64,000 nucleotides of DNA from JALHSW01 sp963720675. Lineage in GTDB: Bacteria; Actinomycetota; Acidimicrobiia; IMCC26256; PALSA-555. The stretch lies in the NCBI GenBank assembly GCA_963720675.1, contig CAVRGH010000010.1, positions 124,001 to 188,000 on the forward strand, read 5' to 3'. The notes under the pieces are model-generated. The model was not told where the DNA came from. It saw only the letters and a program-made list of their open reading frames with translations, and made no database searches. The translations under genes were made by a program, and so were the position numbers. Below are positions 33,834 through 42,584 of the stretch, piece by piece. How positions within the stretch are numbered: position 1 is the stretch's first letter; each line of letters starts with the position of its first letter.

Positions 33834-34862
33834 ATGCGCATCGGGATCCTGACGGGTGGGGGCGACTGCCCGGGCCTCAACGCGGTGATTCGTGCGGTCG
33901 TCCGCAAGGGCGAAGGCGCATATGGGCACCAGATCGTCGGGTACCGCCGTGGTTGGCGCGGCGTCGTGGAGGCCGAGAGCGTCGACCTCACGATCGCCGA
34001 GACCCGGGGGATCCTGCGTCAGGGCGGCACGGTGATCGGTACGTCGCGCACGAACCCCTACAAGCAGGAGGGGGACGTTGCCCGGGTGCTCCGGACGCTC
34101 GAACAAGAGCGGATCGACGCCCTGATCCCGATCGGTGGCGACGACACGCTCGGCGTCGCGCACCGGCTCGCCGAGGAGGGCGTGCGGTGCATCGGCGTGC
34201 CGAAGACGATCGACAACGACCTGTCGGCGACCGACGTGACGTTCGGGTTCAACACGGCGGTGCAGATCGCGAGCGACGCGCTCGATCGGCTCCATACGAC
34301 TGCCGAGAGCCACGATCGCGTGCTCGTGGTCGAGGTCATGGGGCGCCACGCGGGCTGGATCGCACTCCACGCCGGTCTCGCGGGCGGGGCCCACATCATC
34401 CTCGTGCCCGAGGAGCCGTTTGACGTCGACTTGGTGTGCGAGCGGCTCGTCCATCGGCATGCGCACGGGTCGGCGTCATCGATCGTGGTCGTCGCCGAGG
34501 GCGCGGTGCCGCGCGAAGGGACCATGGTCACCCAGGACGCCGAGCTGGATGCCTTCGGGCACGTCCGCCTCGGTGGGATCGCGGCGCGCCTCGCGCCTGA
34601 GATCGAGTCGCGCACGGGCTTCGAGACCCGCGTCGTGGTGCTCGGTCATCTGTTGCGCGGCGGAACGCCGACGGCGTTCGACCGGGTGCTCGCGACGCGC
34701 TTCGGCCTGCACGCGATCGACGCGGTGCACGCCGGCGAAGGGGACCAGATGGTCGCGTTGCGCGGTACGGAGATCGTCCTCGTGCCGTTGGCGGACGCCG
34801 TTGGCGTCACGAAGACGGTGCCCCGGGAGCGCTTCGAGGAGGCCGAGGTGTTCTTCGCATGA
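33834..34862 (+). CDS. pfp: 6-phosphofructokinase, predicted PPi-dependent
   Basis: 342 residues. MRIGILTGGGDCPGLNAVIRAVV phosphate loop, RQGGTVIGTSR, GGDDTLGVAHRL and VPKTIDNDLSATD, then MGRHAGWIALHAGLAGGAH. The residues equivalent to E. coli positions 104 and 124 are Asp and Lys (GGDDT, PKTIDND); this pair marks pyrophosphate-dependent enzymes, whereas actinobacterial ATP enzymes have Gly at 104. GAAGAT (33821-33826) with a 7-nt gap precedes the ATG; an ATG at 33825 is an alternative. Overlaps tesB by ATGA. Confidence 0.88.
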   Translation: MRIGILTGGGDCPGLNAVIRAVVRKGEGAYGHQIVGYRRGWRGVVEAESVDLTIAETRGILRQGGTVIGTSRTNPYKQEGDVARVLRTLEQERIDALIPIGGDDTLGVAHRLAEEGVRCIGVPKTIDNDLSATDVTFGFNTAVQIASDALDRLHTTAESHDRVLVVEVMGRHAGWIALHAGLAGGAHIILVPEEPFDVDLVCERLVHRHAHGSASSIVVVAEGAVPREGTMVTQDAELDAFGHVRLGGIAARLAPEIESRTGFETRVVVLGHLLRGGTPTAFDRVLATRFGLHAIDAVHAGEGDQMVALRGTEIVLVPLADAVGVTKTVPRERFEEAEVFFA

Positions 34863-35776
34863 CGCGGGCTCACGTGAGCCAGGAGGCGCTCGACGATCTC
34901 CTCGAGCTCCTGGAGCTCGAACCCCTCGAGGTCAACCTCTTCCGGGGCGTCAGTCCCGACGAGGACCAGCAGCGTGTGTTCGGCGGCCAGGTCGCCGCGC
35001 AGGCACTCGTCGCCGCCGGCCGCACGGTCGATTCCGACCGGCTGGTGCACTCGCTGCACTCGTACTTCCTCCGACCCGGCGATCCGAACGTCCCGATCAT
35101 CTACGAGGTGGACCGCATCCGCGACGGCCGCTCGTTCACCACGCGGCGGGTCATCGCGATCCAGCACGGCAAGGTGATCTTCAACCTCTCGGCGTCGTTC
35201 CAGATCGTCGAGTCGGGGCCCGACCACGCGATGGAGATGCCCGCGGTGCCGGCCCCGGACGCGTTGCCGACCTATCGCGAACGCCTCGCGCCCTACCTGC
35301 CACGGCTCGGAGCGGAGATGATCGACTGGCTCACGCGCGAGCGTCCGATCGACTCGCGCCCGGTCGAGGACCCGCACTGGCTGGAGCCGGGCCCGCGCCC
35401 ACCCGAGCAGGACGTCTGGATCCGGACCAACGGCACGTTGCCCGACGACCCGCTGCTGCACGCATGCGTGGTCGCCTACGCTTCGGACCTCTCGTTGCTC
35501 GACACCGCGACGTTGCCGCACGCGATCGGGTACGACGGTCACTACCAGATGGCCAGCCTCGACCACGCGATGTGGTTCCACCGTCCGTTCCGCGCCGACG
35601 CATGGCTCCTGTACCACCAGATGAGTCCCTCGGCCTCGGGAGCGCGGGGTCTCGCGCTCGGCCATGTGTTCACCCAGGACGGCACGCTCGCGATCACCGT
35701 CATGCAGGAAGGGCTCATCCGACCGGTGCCCGCCGGCGGCCCCAACATCGCGCGCAACCCCGACCCCGAGTCGTGA
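34859..35776 (+). CDS. tesB: Acyl-CoA thioesterase II (TesB type)
   Basis: 305 residues, double hot-dog. VNLFRGVSPDEDQQRVFGGQVAAQALVAAGRTV, HSLHSYFLRPGD and DGRSFTTRRVIAIQHG in the first domain; SLDHAMWFHRPFRADAWLLYHQMSPSASGARG in the second, with the active-site Asp in LDHAMW and Ser/Gln positions conserved. Hydrolyses medium- to long-chain acyl-CoA in the cytoplasm. ATG overlaps the PFK stop; its own TGA overlaps the aldolase GTG, so the four genes 33.8-37.6 kb are one operon. Confidence 0.9.
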   Translation: MTRAHVSQEALDDLLELLELEPLEVNLFRGVSPDEDQQRVFGGQVAAQALVAAGRTVDSDRLVHSLHSYFLRPGDPNVPIIYEVDRIRDGRSFTTRRVIAIQHGKVIFNLSASFQIVESGPDHAMEMPAVPAPDALPTYRERLAPYLPRLGAEMIDWLTRERPIDSRPVEDPHWLEPGPRPPEQDVWIRTNGTLPDDPLLHACVVAYASDLSLLDTATLPHAIGYDGHYQMASLDHAMWFHRPFRADAWLLYHQMSPSASGARGLALGHVFTQDGTLAITVMQEGLIRPVPAGGPNIARNPDPES

Positions 35777-36807
35777 GCACCTCGGTCGACCTGCGGTCGG
35801 ACACGGTCACCGCGCCGACCCCGGAGATGCGACGGGCGATGGCGGACGCCGAGGTCGGCGACGACGGATACGGCGAGGACCCGACCGTCAACCGCCTCGA
35901 GTCGCTCGCGGCCGCCCTCCTCGGGACGGAGGCCGCAGTCTTCACACCGTCCGGTCGCATGGCGAACCAGCTCGCGCTCCGCGTGCTCGGGCGACGGGGG
36001 ACCGAGGTGCTCTGCAGCGCGCGCTCGCACGTGCTCCGGTACGAGCAGGCGTCGACGTCGACGAACACCGGGGTGCAGCTGCACGCGCTCCCGGACGACG
36101 GCGGTTTGATGGACCCTGCCGCGATCGACGTGGCCGCGGCGGACCAGGCGCACCACCTGGCCCCGATCTCGGCGGTCACCATCGAGAACACGCACATGCC
36201 GGCGTGCGGTCACCCGGTCACCGCGGCGCAGACGAGAGCGGTCGCGGACGCGGCGGCACGTCACGGATTCGCGCTCCACGTGGACGGGGCGCGGATCTGG
36301 AACGCGGCGATCGCGCTCGGGACGTCCCCGGCCACGCTCACCGAACCGGCCGACAGCGTGATGTTCTGCCTCTCCAAGGGTCTCGCGGCTCCGGTCGGCT
36401 CCCTGCTCTGCGGGTCGGCGGCCCTGGTCGCCGCAGCCCGCGACGAGCGAGGTCGCTTCGGTGGGGGGATGCGACAGGCCGGCGTGCTCGCGGCCGCCGG
36501 CATCGTCGCACTCGAGACGATGGTCGAGCGGCTCGCCGAGGACCACGAGCGCGCCGCCCGGCTGGCCGCAGCCCTCGCCGACCGGTTCCCCGGGAGCGTC
36601 GCCCCCGACGCCGTGCGCACGAACATCGTCTGTGCCGAGCTCGAGCACCTGCCGGACGACTTCGTCGACCGGCTCGACCGCGCCGGGGTGCGCTGCGGCA
36701 CGATCGACGCCCGGACCGTACGATTCGTCACGCACAAGGACGTCGACGACCAGGATCTCGCGCGAGCGCTCACCGCGCTGGACGCGATCGCGGTAGGGGG
36801 AGACTGA
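35773..36807 (+). CDS. ltaE: Low-specificity L-threonine aldolase (beta-eliminating lyase family)
   Basis: 344 residues from GTG 35773 (GTGA overlap). VDLRSDTVTAPTPEMRRAMADAEVGDDGYGEDPTVNRLE is the family N-terminus, ENTHMPACG and HVDGARIWNAA bind PLP, and the Lys is in FCLSKGLAAPVGSLL. Cleaves threonine or allo-threonine to glycine and acetaldehyde. C-terminal half ends with VRFVTHKDVDDQDLARAL. Confidence 0.9.
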   Translation: MSTSVDLRSDTVTAPTPEMRRAMADAEVGDDGYGEDPTVNRLESLAAALLGTEAAVFTPSGRMANQLALRVLGRRGTEVLCSARSHVLRYEQASTSTNTGVQLHALPDDGGLMDPAAIDVAAADQAHHLAPISAVTIENTHMPACGHPVTAAQTRAVADAAARHGFALHVDGARIWNAAIALGTSPATLTEPADSVMFCLSKGLAAPVGSLLCGSAALVAAARDERGRFGGGMRQAGVLAAAGIVALETMVERLAEDHERAARLAAALADRFPGSVAPDAVRTNIVCAELEHLPDDFVDRLDRAGVRCGTIDARTVRFVTHKDVDDQDLARALTALDAIAVGGD

Positions 36808-36809
36808 CC

Positions 36810-37610
36810 ATGGCTCGAGTGCTCATCACCGGATGCTCGACGGGGTTCGGGCGAGCTGCCGCGGTCGAGCTCACGCGCCGTGGGCACGACGTGGTCGCGA
36901 CGGCGCGCAAGCCCGAGGTGCTCGAGGATCTCGACGTCGCGGTGCGGCTCGCGCTCGACGTGGACGACGACCTGTCCGTGGCCGCCGCGGTAGAGGCGGC
37001 CGGACCGCTCGACGCGCTCGTGAACAACGCGGGCTTCGGGGTGATCGGACCGGTGGAGATGGTGCCGCTCGCCGAAGGACGGCGGGGGATGGAGACGAAC
37101 TTCTTCGGGACCGTGCGGATGATCCAGGCGGTGCTGCCCTCGATGCGTGCGCGCGGGGGCGGCACGATCGTCAACGTGACGTCGCTCGCCGGGCGGGTCG
37201 CGCCACCCCTCGACGGCTTCTACTCGGCGAGCAAGTTCGCGGTCGAGGGGCTGTCGGAGGCGCTGCACTTCGAGGTCGGGCACTTCGGGATCCGGGTTCG
37301 GCTGGTCGAGCCGGGCGTGTTCGAGACCGGGTTCCGCGGCAACGTGACGCGCTACGGGATGGACGCCGCGCCCTACGACGAGCTCGACCGGCAGTGGGAG
37401 GGTGCCCGCGATCGACTCGTGGGTGGTGGCGAGGCTCCCGGGCCGGAGGCGGTCGCCGTCGCGATCGCCGACGCCGTCGAGTCGACCGAGCCGCGCCTGC
37501 GGTGGCCCGTCGGCGCCGACGCCGAGATGGTCGTCGCGGCACGGGCTTCGTGCTCGAGCGACGAGGAGTTCGAGGCCCTGATGCGCGGCACGCTCGGCCT
37601 GGAGTGGTGA
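36810..37610 (+). CDS. SDR-family oxidoreductase
   Basis: 266 residues from ATG 36810, which has GGGGGAG 8 nt upstream. TGCSTGFGRAAA at residues 7-18 is the cofactor motif with Ser, typical of retinol-dehydrogenase-like classical SDRs; NNAGFG, NVTSLAG and YSASKFAVEG complete the active site. Two bases separate it from the aldolase stop. Substrate unknown. Confidence 0.87.
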   Translation: MARVLITGCSTGFGRAAAVELTRRGHDVVATARKPEVLEDLDVAVRLALDVDDDLSVAAAVEAAGPLDALVNNAGFGVIGPVEMVPLAEGRRGMETNFFGTVRMIQAVLPSMRARGGGTIVNVTSLAGRVAPPLDGFYSASKFAVEGLSEALHFEVGHFGIRVRLVEPGVFETGFRGNVTRYGMDAAPYDELDRQWEGARDRLVGGGEAPGPEAVAVAIADAVESTEPRLRWPVGADAEMVVAARASCSSDEEFEALMRGTLGLEW

Positions 37611-37617
37611 CGCGGCG

Positions 37618-38403
37618 GTGACCACGCTCGTCACCGAGACGCCCGCGAGCGCGCTCGCGATCTACGCGCACCCCGACGACCCGGAGATCTCGGCCGGGGG
37701 GAGTCTCGCCCGCTGGGCGGCCGCCGGCGCGCAGGTCTGGGTCATCATCACCACGCGCGGCGACAAGGGAACGTCAGATCCCGACGCCGACCTCGACGCG
37801 CTCGCGGCGCTGCGCGTGGAGGAGACGGCGGCGTCGGTCGAGCGCCTCGGTCTGGCCGGGCACTTCCACCTCGGCCACGACGACGGCACGCTCGTCGACG
37901 ACGCGGCGTTGCGCGGCTCGCTCGTGCGGTACGTGCGCGAGCTGCGCCCCGAGGTGGTGCTCTGCCCGGACCCCACCGCGGTGTTCTTCGGGGACACCTA
38001 CTTCAACCACCGCGACCACCGGATCACCGGCTGGGCGACGCTCGACGCGGTGGCGCCGGCCGCGGGCAACCCGCATTACTTCCCCGAGCACCGCACCGAA
38101 GGACTCGACGTGCACAAGGTGCAGTCGGTGTTCCTGTCGGGCACGCTCGAACCGAACTGCTGGGTGGACATCAGCGCGACGCTCGAGGCCAAGATCGACG
38201 CACTCTTCTTCCACGCGAGTCAGCTGAGCGGTGCGGGTTCGTCGGACGTGGGTGATAGCGGAGACGCGTCTGACACCGGAGACGCGTCTGACACCGGAGA
38301 GTGGTTCCGCGACTTCCTGCGCCAGAGCGCCGAGGAGGCGGGACGCGCCGCGGGCGTCCGCTACGCGGAGGCCTTCCGGCGGATCACCCTCGGCGGGTCT
38401 TGA
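37618..38403 (+). CDS. PIG-L (LmbE-like) deacetylase
   Basis: 261 residues from GTG 37618, 7 nt after the SDR stop. IYAHPDDPEISAGG is the zinc and catalytic motif (HPDD), FNHRDHRITG gives the third metal ligand, with a C-terminal QSVFLSGT strand. Family members deacetylate GlcNAc-type sugars such as the mycothiol precursor. Residues ~210-227 contain a repeated GDASDT due to an exact 18-bp tandem repeat in DNA, in a loop before the last helix. Its 3' end overlaps a convergent small gene by 20 nt. Confidence 0.86.
   Translation: MTTLVTETPASALAIYAHPDDPEISAGGSLARWAAAGAQVWVIITTRGDKGTSDPDADLDALAALRVEETAASVERLGLAGHFHLGHDDGTLVDDAALRGSLVRYVRELRPEVVLCPDPTAVFFGDTYFNHRDHRITGWATLDAVAPAAGNPHYFPEHRTEGLDVHKVQSVFLSGTLEPNCWVDISATLEAKIDALFFHASQLSGAGSSDVGDSGDASDTGDASDTGEWFRDFLRQSAEEAGRAAGVRYAEAFRRITLGGS
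38259..38296 (+). repeat. 18-bp tandem repeat inside the PIG-L gene
   Basis: GGAGACGCGTCTGACACC occurs twice in direct succession, followed by GGAG. It encodes GDASDT twice and keeps the frame; copy number could vary between strains. Confidence 0.75.
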
Positions 38404-38725
38404 CCCGCCACTCGGCCATCGCCCGGAGGACCAGCACCGCCACGATCCCGACCCCGCCGGCAGCGACGGTCGCGCCGATCACCGTGCCCAGGAGCTTGGA
38501 GCCCTCGCAGTCGCCGGTGCAGCCGACGTCGGCGAGGCCGTACCCGATGATGCCGCCGAAGACCCCCGCGACCACCACGCTCGCGAACGCGAGGAGGTAG
38601 GCGGTACGCGTCGGCATCTGAGGTGGCGCCTCGCGCGCCCCCGGGTCCGCCGCAGCATCGGGCGTGACCTCGGGCGAGACCGGGGGTGCGGCAGTGGGAT
38701 CGGACGGCGGCTCGGACTCGGGCAC
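38384..38725 (-). CDS. Small membrane protein, two TM helices
   Basis: 113 residues from GTG 38725. The first 40 residues are Pro/Ala/Asp-rich and disordered; TM1 is about residues 42-63 (AYLLAFASVVVAGVFGGIIGYG), a short loop holds CTGDC, and TM2 is about 79-101. A basic tail (WRVKTRRG) follows. The loop Cys pair could form a disulfide outside the membrane. No known family recognised. Divergent from the NUDIX gene. Confidence 0.68.
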   Translation of the reverse strand: MPESEPPSDPTAAPPVSPEVTPDAAADPGAREAPPQMPTRTAYLLAFASVVVAGVFGGIIGYGLADVGCTGDCEGSKLLGTVIGATVAAGGVGIVAVLVLRAMAEWRVKTRRG

Positions 38726-38754
38726 GGCTCGATCGTACGGCGAGGGGTGGCCGG

Positions 38755-38760
38755 TAGGCT
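38755..38760 (+). promoter_or_regulatory. -10 element TAGGCT, probable leaderless start
   Basis: TAGGCT ends 7 nt before the GTG at 38768, and no ribosome-binding site lies between. Fits the TANNNT pattern seen before several other genes in the window. Confidence 0.5.
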
Positions 38761-38767
38761 CGCTCGG

Positions 38768-39268
38768 GTGCGGGAATGGCTCGTGGCCGGCGCGCTCGTC
38801 GAGGCGCCCGCCGGAGTGCTGCTCGTCCGCAACCGTCGACGTGGCGGAGCGACCGACTGGAGCACCCCCGGCGGGGTGATCGACGCGACCGACGCCTCCC
38901 TCCTCGCGGGGCTCACCCGGGAGGTCGAGGAGGAGACCGGCCTCCGGGTGACGAGCTGGGAAGGCCCGATCTACGAGGTCCGGGCCGTCGCGAACGACCT
39001 CGGCTGGGTGCTGCGCGTCGAGGTGCACCGGGCCCTCGCCTACGAGGGTGAGCTGCGCGTCGAGGATCCCGACGGGATCGTCGACGAGGCGGCGTTCCTG
39101 CCCCCCGGCGAGTGCGCGGTGCTCCTCGCCGAGGGTGCGCCCTGGGTCCACGAGCCGCTCTGCGCGTGGCTCGCCGACCCGTGGGGCCCCGAAGCGCCAC
39201 GGGGGTTCCACTTCGACGTGCGCGGCACCCGGCGGGAGGAGCTCGAGGTCCGTCGGGCCGACCCGTGA
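38768..39268 (+). CDS. NUDIX hydrolase
   Basis: 166 residues from GTG 38768. The Nudix box lies near residues 36-58 with REVEEETGL as its metal-binding core; the first Glu position is Asp. WSTPGG precedes the box as usual. Family members hydrolyse nucleoside diphosphates linked to another moiety, possibly oxidised nucleotides. The stop region overlaps the presumed GTG of dinB (GTGA at 39265), so the two may be coupled in nucleotide and lesion handling (inference). Confidence 0.83.
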   Translation: MREWLVAGALVEAPAGVLLVRNRRRGGATDWSTPGGVIDATDASLLAGLTREVEEETGLRVTSWEGPIYEVRAVANDLGWVLRVEVHRALAYEGELRVEDPDGIVDEAAFLPPGECAVLLAEGAPWVHEPLCAWLADPWGPEAPRGFHFDVRGTRREELEVRRADP

Positions 39269-40525
39269 GCACACCGATCCCGGGTTCCGGCGTCCGGCGC
39301 AGGCATTCCGGCGCCAGGCATTCCGGCGATCCTGCACGTCGATCTCGACGCGTTCTTCGCCGCCGTGGAGCAGCTGGAGGACCCGGGCCTCCGCGGCCGG
39401 CCGGTCATCGTGGGCGGCCTCGGCCCGCGTGGCGTGGTCGCGGCGGCGAGCTACGAGGCGCGCCGCTACGGCGTGTTCTCGGCGACACCGATGGCGCGGG
39501 CACGGCGAGCGTGCCCCGAGGGCGTGTTCCTCGCGCCGCGCTTCGACGTCTATTCGGGGAAGAGCCGCGAGGTGATGACCATCCTCGAGTCGGTCACGCC
39601 GCTCGTGGAGCAGATCTCGATGGACGAGGCCTTCCTCGACGTGTCTGGGGCGCGGCGCTTGTCGGGCACCGGACCCGAGATCGCCGCTTCGATCCGTCAG
39701 CGCGTGCGTGACGAGACCGGGCTCACCGCTTCGGTCGGCGTCGCGACCACGAAGATGCTTGCCAAGATCGCGAGCGACGATGCGAAGCCCGATGGGCTCC
39801 TCGTCATCGCGTCAGGCAGCGAGCTCGCGTACCTGCATCCCCTGCCGGTCGAGCGGCTCTGGGGAGTCGGCCCCGCGACGCGCAAGCGTCTGGCCCGGTA
39901 CGGCGTGCGGACCGTCGGGGAGCTCGCCGCGCTCCCTGAGGCAACGGTGGTGAGTGCGTTGGGCGGCGCGCAGGGGCATCACCTCCACGAGCTCGCGTGG
40001 AACCGCGACGCCCGTGGTGTGGAACCCGGCCGAGAGATGAAGTCGGTCGGCCACGAAGAGACGTTCCCGACCGACGTGCTCGATCGCGCCGTGCTCGAGC
40101 AGGAGATCGTGCGGCTGTCCGACAAGGTCGCCGGCCGTTTGCGGCAGGCTGATCGTACGGCGCGCACGGTGCAGCTGAAGGTTCGGTACCCGGATTTCTC
40201 CACGATCACGCGCTCCCGCACGCTCACCGAGCCGACCGACCTCGCGCGCGATCTGGCGCGCGCGGCGACGGCGCTGCTGGACGCGGTCGACCTCGGCGAG
40301 GGTGTCCGACTGCTCGGGGTCTCGGCCCAGCAGCTCGAGTCCGCAGCCGCGGTGCAGGGGGCACTTCCGTTCGACGAGGTCGATGGAGGGGCAGCCATCG
40401 ACGTGCGCGAGCAGCGCGGACGGCTGGAGCGGTCGGTCGATGCCGTCCGGGCCCGGTTCGGCTCGGATGCGGTGGTGGCGGCGCGCTTCGCTTCGCAACG
40501 TCCGGACGCGCCCGAGGACGCATGA
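39265..40525 (+). CDS. dinB: DNA polymerase IV (Y family), 5' end frame-broken
   Basis: About 400 residues. ILHVDLDAFFAAVEQLEDPGLRGRPVIVGG is the catalytic N-terminus with the first Asp, SYEARRYGVFSATPM the steric-gate and fingers region, VEQISMDEAFLDVSG the second carboxylate set, then PVERLWGVGPATRKRL (HhH) and a little-finger domain. The frame has no ATG, GTG or TTG between the NUDIX stop at 39268 and ILHVD; the natural GTG at 39265 is in another frame. A 1-base error in 39270-39330, which holds a 15-bp direct repeat (CAGGCATTCCGGCG), is the likely cause. A start at 39365 would delete the catalytic Asp. Confidence 0.85.
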
Positions 40526-41614
40526 CGGCGAGGATCGGCTTCGTCGGCTGCGGGCACATCGCGACGGTCCACTCACTTGCGGTGCGCGGGCTCGTCGACG
40601 GCGGGCTCGTCGACGCCCGAGTGGTGGCAGCCTTCGATGCCGACCCGGCGCGTGCGGACCGGCTCGCCGCCCACCACGACGCCGCCGCGGTGGCTGACCT
40701 CGAAGCGCTGCTCGACGCGTGCGACGTGGTCTGGATCTGCACGTGGACGGCCGCGCATCTCCCCGTCGTTCGCGCCGCCGCGGCACGGGGGCACGCGATC
40801 TTCTGTGAGAAACCTCTCGCGCCGAACCTCACGGAGTGCGAGGAGGTCGCCGCGCTGCTCGAGACCGTCCCGCACCAGGTCGGACTCGTGCTCCGGCACG
40901 TCCCGATCTTCGCCGACCTCGCGGCCGCGGTGCACTCGGGCGACCACGGCCGACCACTCGCGACCGTCTTCCGCGACGACCAGTACTTCCCGAACCAGGG
41001 CATGTACGGCTCGGCCTGGCGCGCCGATGCGTCGCTCGCCGGTGGCGGCACGCTCCTCGAGCATTCGATCCACGACGTCGACGTGCTCGAGTGGGTGCTC
41101 GGTGCGCCGTCGGAAGTCTCGGCGCGGCGTCGCGAGCCGGTTCGGGCACCCCGGGATCGACGACGTCGCCGATGTGACGTTCGCCTATCCGGACGGGTCG
41201 GTGGCCACGCTCGTCAGCGTCTGGCACCAGGTCATGAGCCGCCCGTCGACCCGACGGGTCGAGGTGTTCTGCGAGGACGCGTTGCTCTGGGCCGACGACG
41301 ACCATCTCGGGCCGCTCCACGTGGAGACGGGGTCCGGCACCTCGACCGTTCCCGGCACCGTCCCCGAGTGGGTCGGCCGCCTCGGGCTGCCCGACGATCT
41401 GGCGGTCCTGCTGGCGCCCTACGCCGTCGCGGCAAAGGCCTTCCTCGATGCGCTCGCCGCCGGCAGCCCGGGGATGCCGAGCGCGGCCACAGCACTGGTG
41501 GCCCACCGCCTCGTGGACCTGGCCTACCGGTCCGCGGCCGCCGGCGGGGCCCCGCTCTCGACCTCCCGCTCTCGACCTCCCGGCCCTGAGCCCGGCCCGG
41601 GCCCCGCGCGTTGA
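40522..41614 (+). CDS. Gfo/Idh/MocA-family oxidoreductase (one frame break)
   Basis: ATG overlaps the dinB stop (ATGA). RIGFVGCGHIATVHSLAV is the NAD(P) fold, followed by VWICTWTAAH, FCEKPLAPN with the catalytic Lys in EKP, and LLEHSIHDVDVLEW. At about 41120-41145 the frame changes and the protein continues FGHPGIDDVADVTFAYPDGSVATLVSVWHQV to a TGA at 41612. The total length of about 363 residues is usual for the family. Substrate is probably a sugar or inositol derivative; not resolvable. Confidence 0.82.
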
Positions 41615-41691
41615 GGACACCTCGGTGCTGCGCGACAATGGCCTGCATCCGGGCGGACCAGCCCGAACAGAACGGGGACCACCGAATCGCC

Positions 41692-42075
41692 ATGCCGCTC
41701 TCCGAGGACGAACAGCGGATCCTGCGCGAGATCGAGGCCAACCTCTCGGTCACCGATCCCAAGCTGGTGCAGCAGGTCTCGGACACGACGCTGTACCGGC
41801 ACGCCGCCCGCATGATCAAGTGGGCAGTGCTGGGTTTCGTCGCCGGGCTGGTGCTCCTGATCGCGACGTTCACGAGCGTGCTCGCGCTGGGCGTCGTCGG
41901 GTTCCTCGTGATGCTCTTCTGCCTGCTCGTGATCGAGCGCAATGTCCGCAAGATGGGGCGGGCCGGGCTCGAGAGCCTCACCGGCTCGATGCCGGGAGGT
42001 GCGCTCAAGGGCATGTTCGGTGACGCCGGGCAGCGCTGGCGCGAACGCTTCCAGCGTGACGACGACACCCCTTGA
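41692..42075 (+). CDS. DUF3040 membrane protein
   Basis: 127 residues. MPLSEDEQRILREIEANL is the hallmark of actinobacterial DUF3040, followed by two hydrophobic helices (about 41-61 and 63-82) and a basic C-terminus (ERNVRKMGRAG). GGGGA lies 13 nt before the ATG. In mycobacteria a DUF3040 gene (Rv2169c) is also just upstream of the dcw cluster, so linkage with cell-wall genes is conserved. Role unknown. Confidence 0.83.
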   Translation: MPLSEDEQRILREIEANLSVTDPKLVQQVSDTTLYRHAARMIKWAVLGFVAGLVLLIATFTSVLALGVVGFLVMLFCLLVIERNVRKMGRAGLESLTGSMPGGALKGMFGDAGQRWRERFQRDDDTP

Positions 42076-42097
42076 TCCCACACGCCTGCATCAGGAC

Positions 42098-42571
42098 GTG
42101 ACCGTGGCGGGCTTCACGCCGCCACAAGCGGCGCGCCTCGCGGGATGCACCGAAGCGCAGCTCGACTACTGGCAGCGCTGTGGGCTCGTCGTCCCCGAAC
42201 CTGACGTCGAGACGGCGTACACCTTTCGGGATCTCGTCGCGCTCCGGATGGTCCGCTCGCTCCTCGACGCCGGCCTGCCACTGACTCGGATCCGGCGCGC
42301 CGTCACCGAGCTGACCCGCGGCGGCGACGACATCGCGGAGCTCCGGCTGGTCACCGACGGCGAGCACGTGTGGGCGTGCCGTGACGACGGGCAGATCCTG
42401 GATGCGCTGCGGCACGGGCAGCTCGCACTCTTCGTCGACGTCGACCGGCTCGCGACCGACCTCGAGACCGACGTTCGGGCGTTCTCCCGGGAGCGTCAGT
42501 CGTTCGTCGACGACCTGCGCGGCCATCCCGACCACCCGGCCGGCTCCGACCACCCGGCGGGTTCGGGCTAG
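42098..42571 (+). CDS. MerR-like transcriptional regulator
   Basis: 157 residues from GTG 42098; GTG 42056 or 42104 are alternatives. FTPPQAARLAGCTEAQLDYWQRCGLVVPEPDVETAYTFRDLVALRMVRSLLDAGLPLTRIRRAV is a MerR-type winged HTH. The C-terminal part (ELRLVTDGEHVWACRDDGQILDALRHGQLALFVDV) is not a metal-binding domain; it resembles small actinobacterial MerR proteins found near cell-division genes. The last residues repeat DHPAGS twice. Convergent with tgpA. Confidence 0.75.
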   Translation: MTVAGFTPPQAARLAGCTEAQLDYWQRCGLVVPEPDVETAYTFRDLVALRMVRSLLDAGLPLTRIRRAVTELTRGGDDIAELRLVTDGEHVWACRDDGQILDALRHGQLALFVDVDRLATDLETDVRAFSRERQSFVDDLRGHPDHPAGSDHPAGSG

Positions 42572-42584
42572 AGGCCGGACCGGA

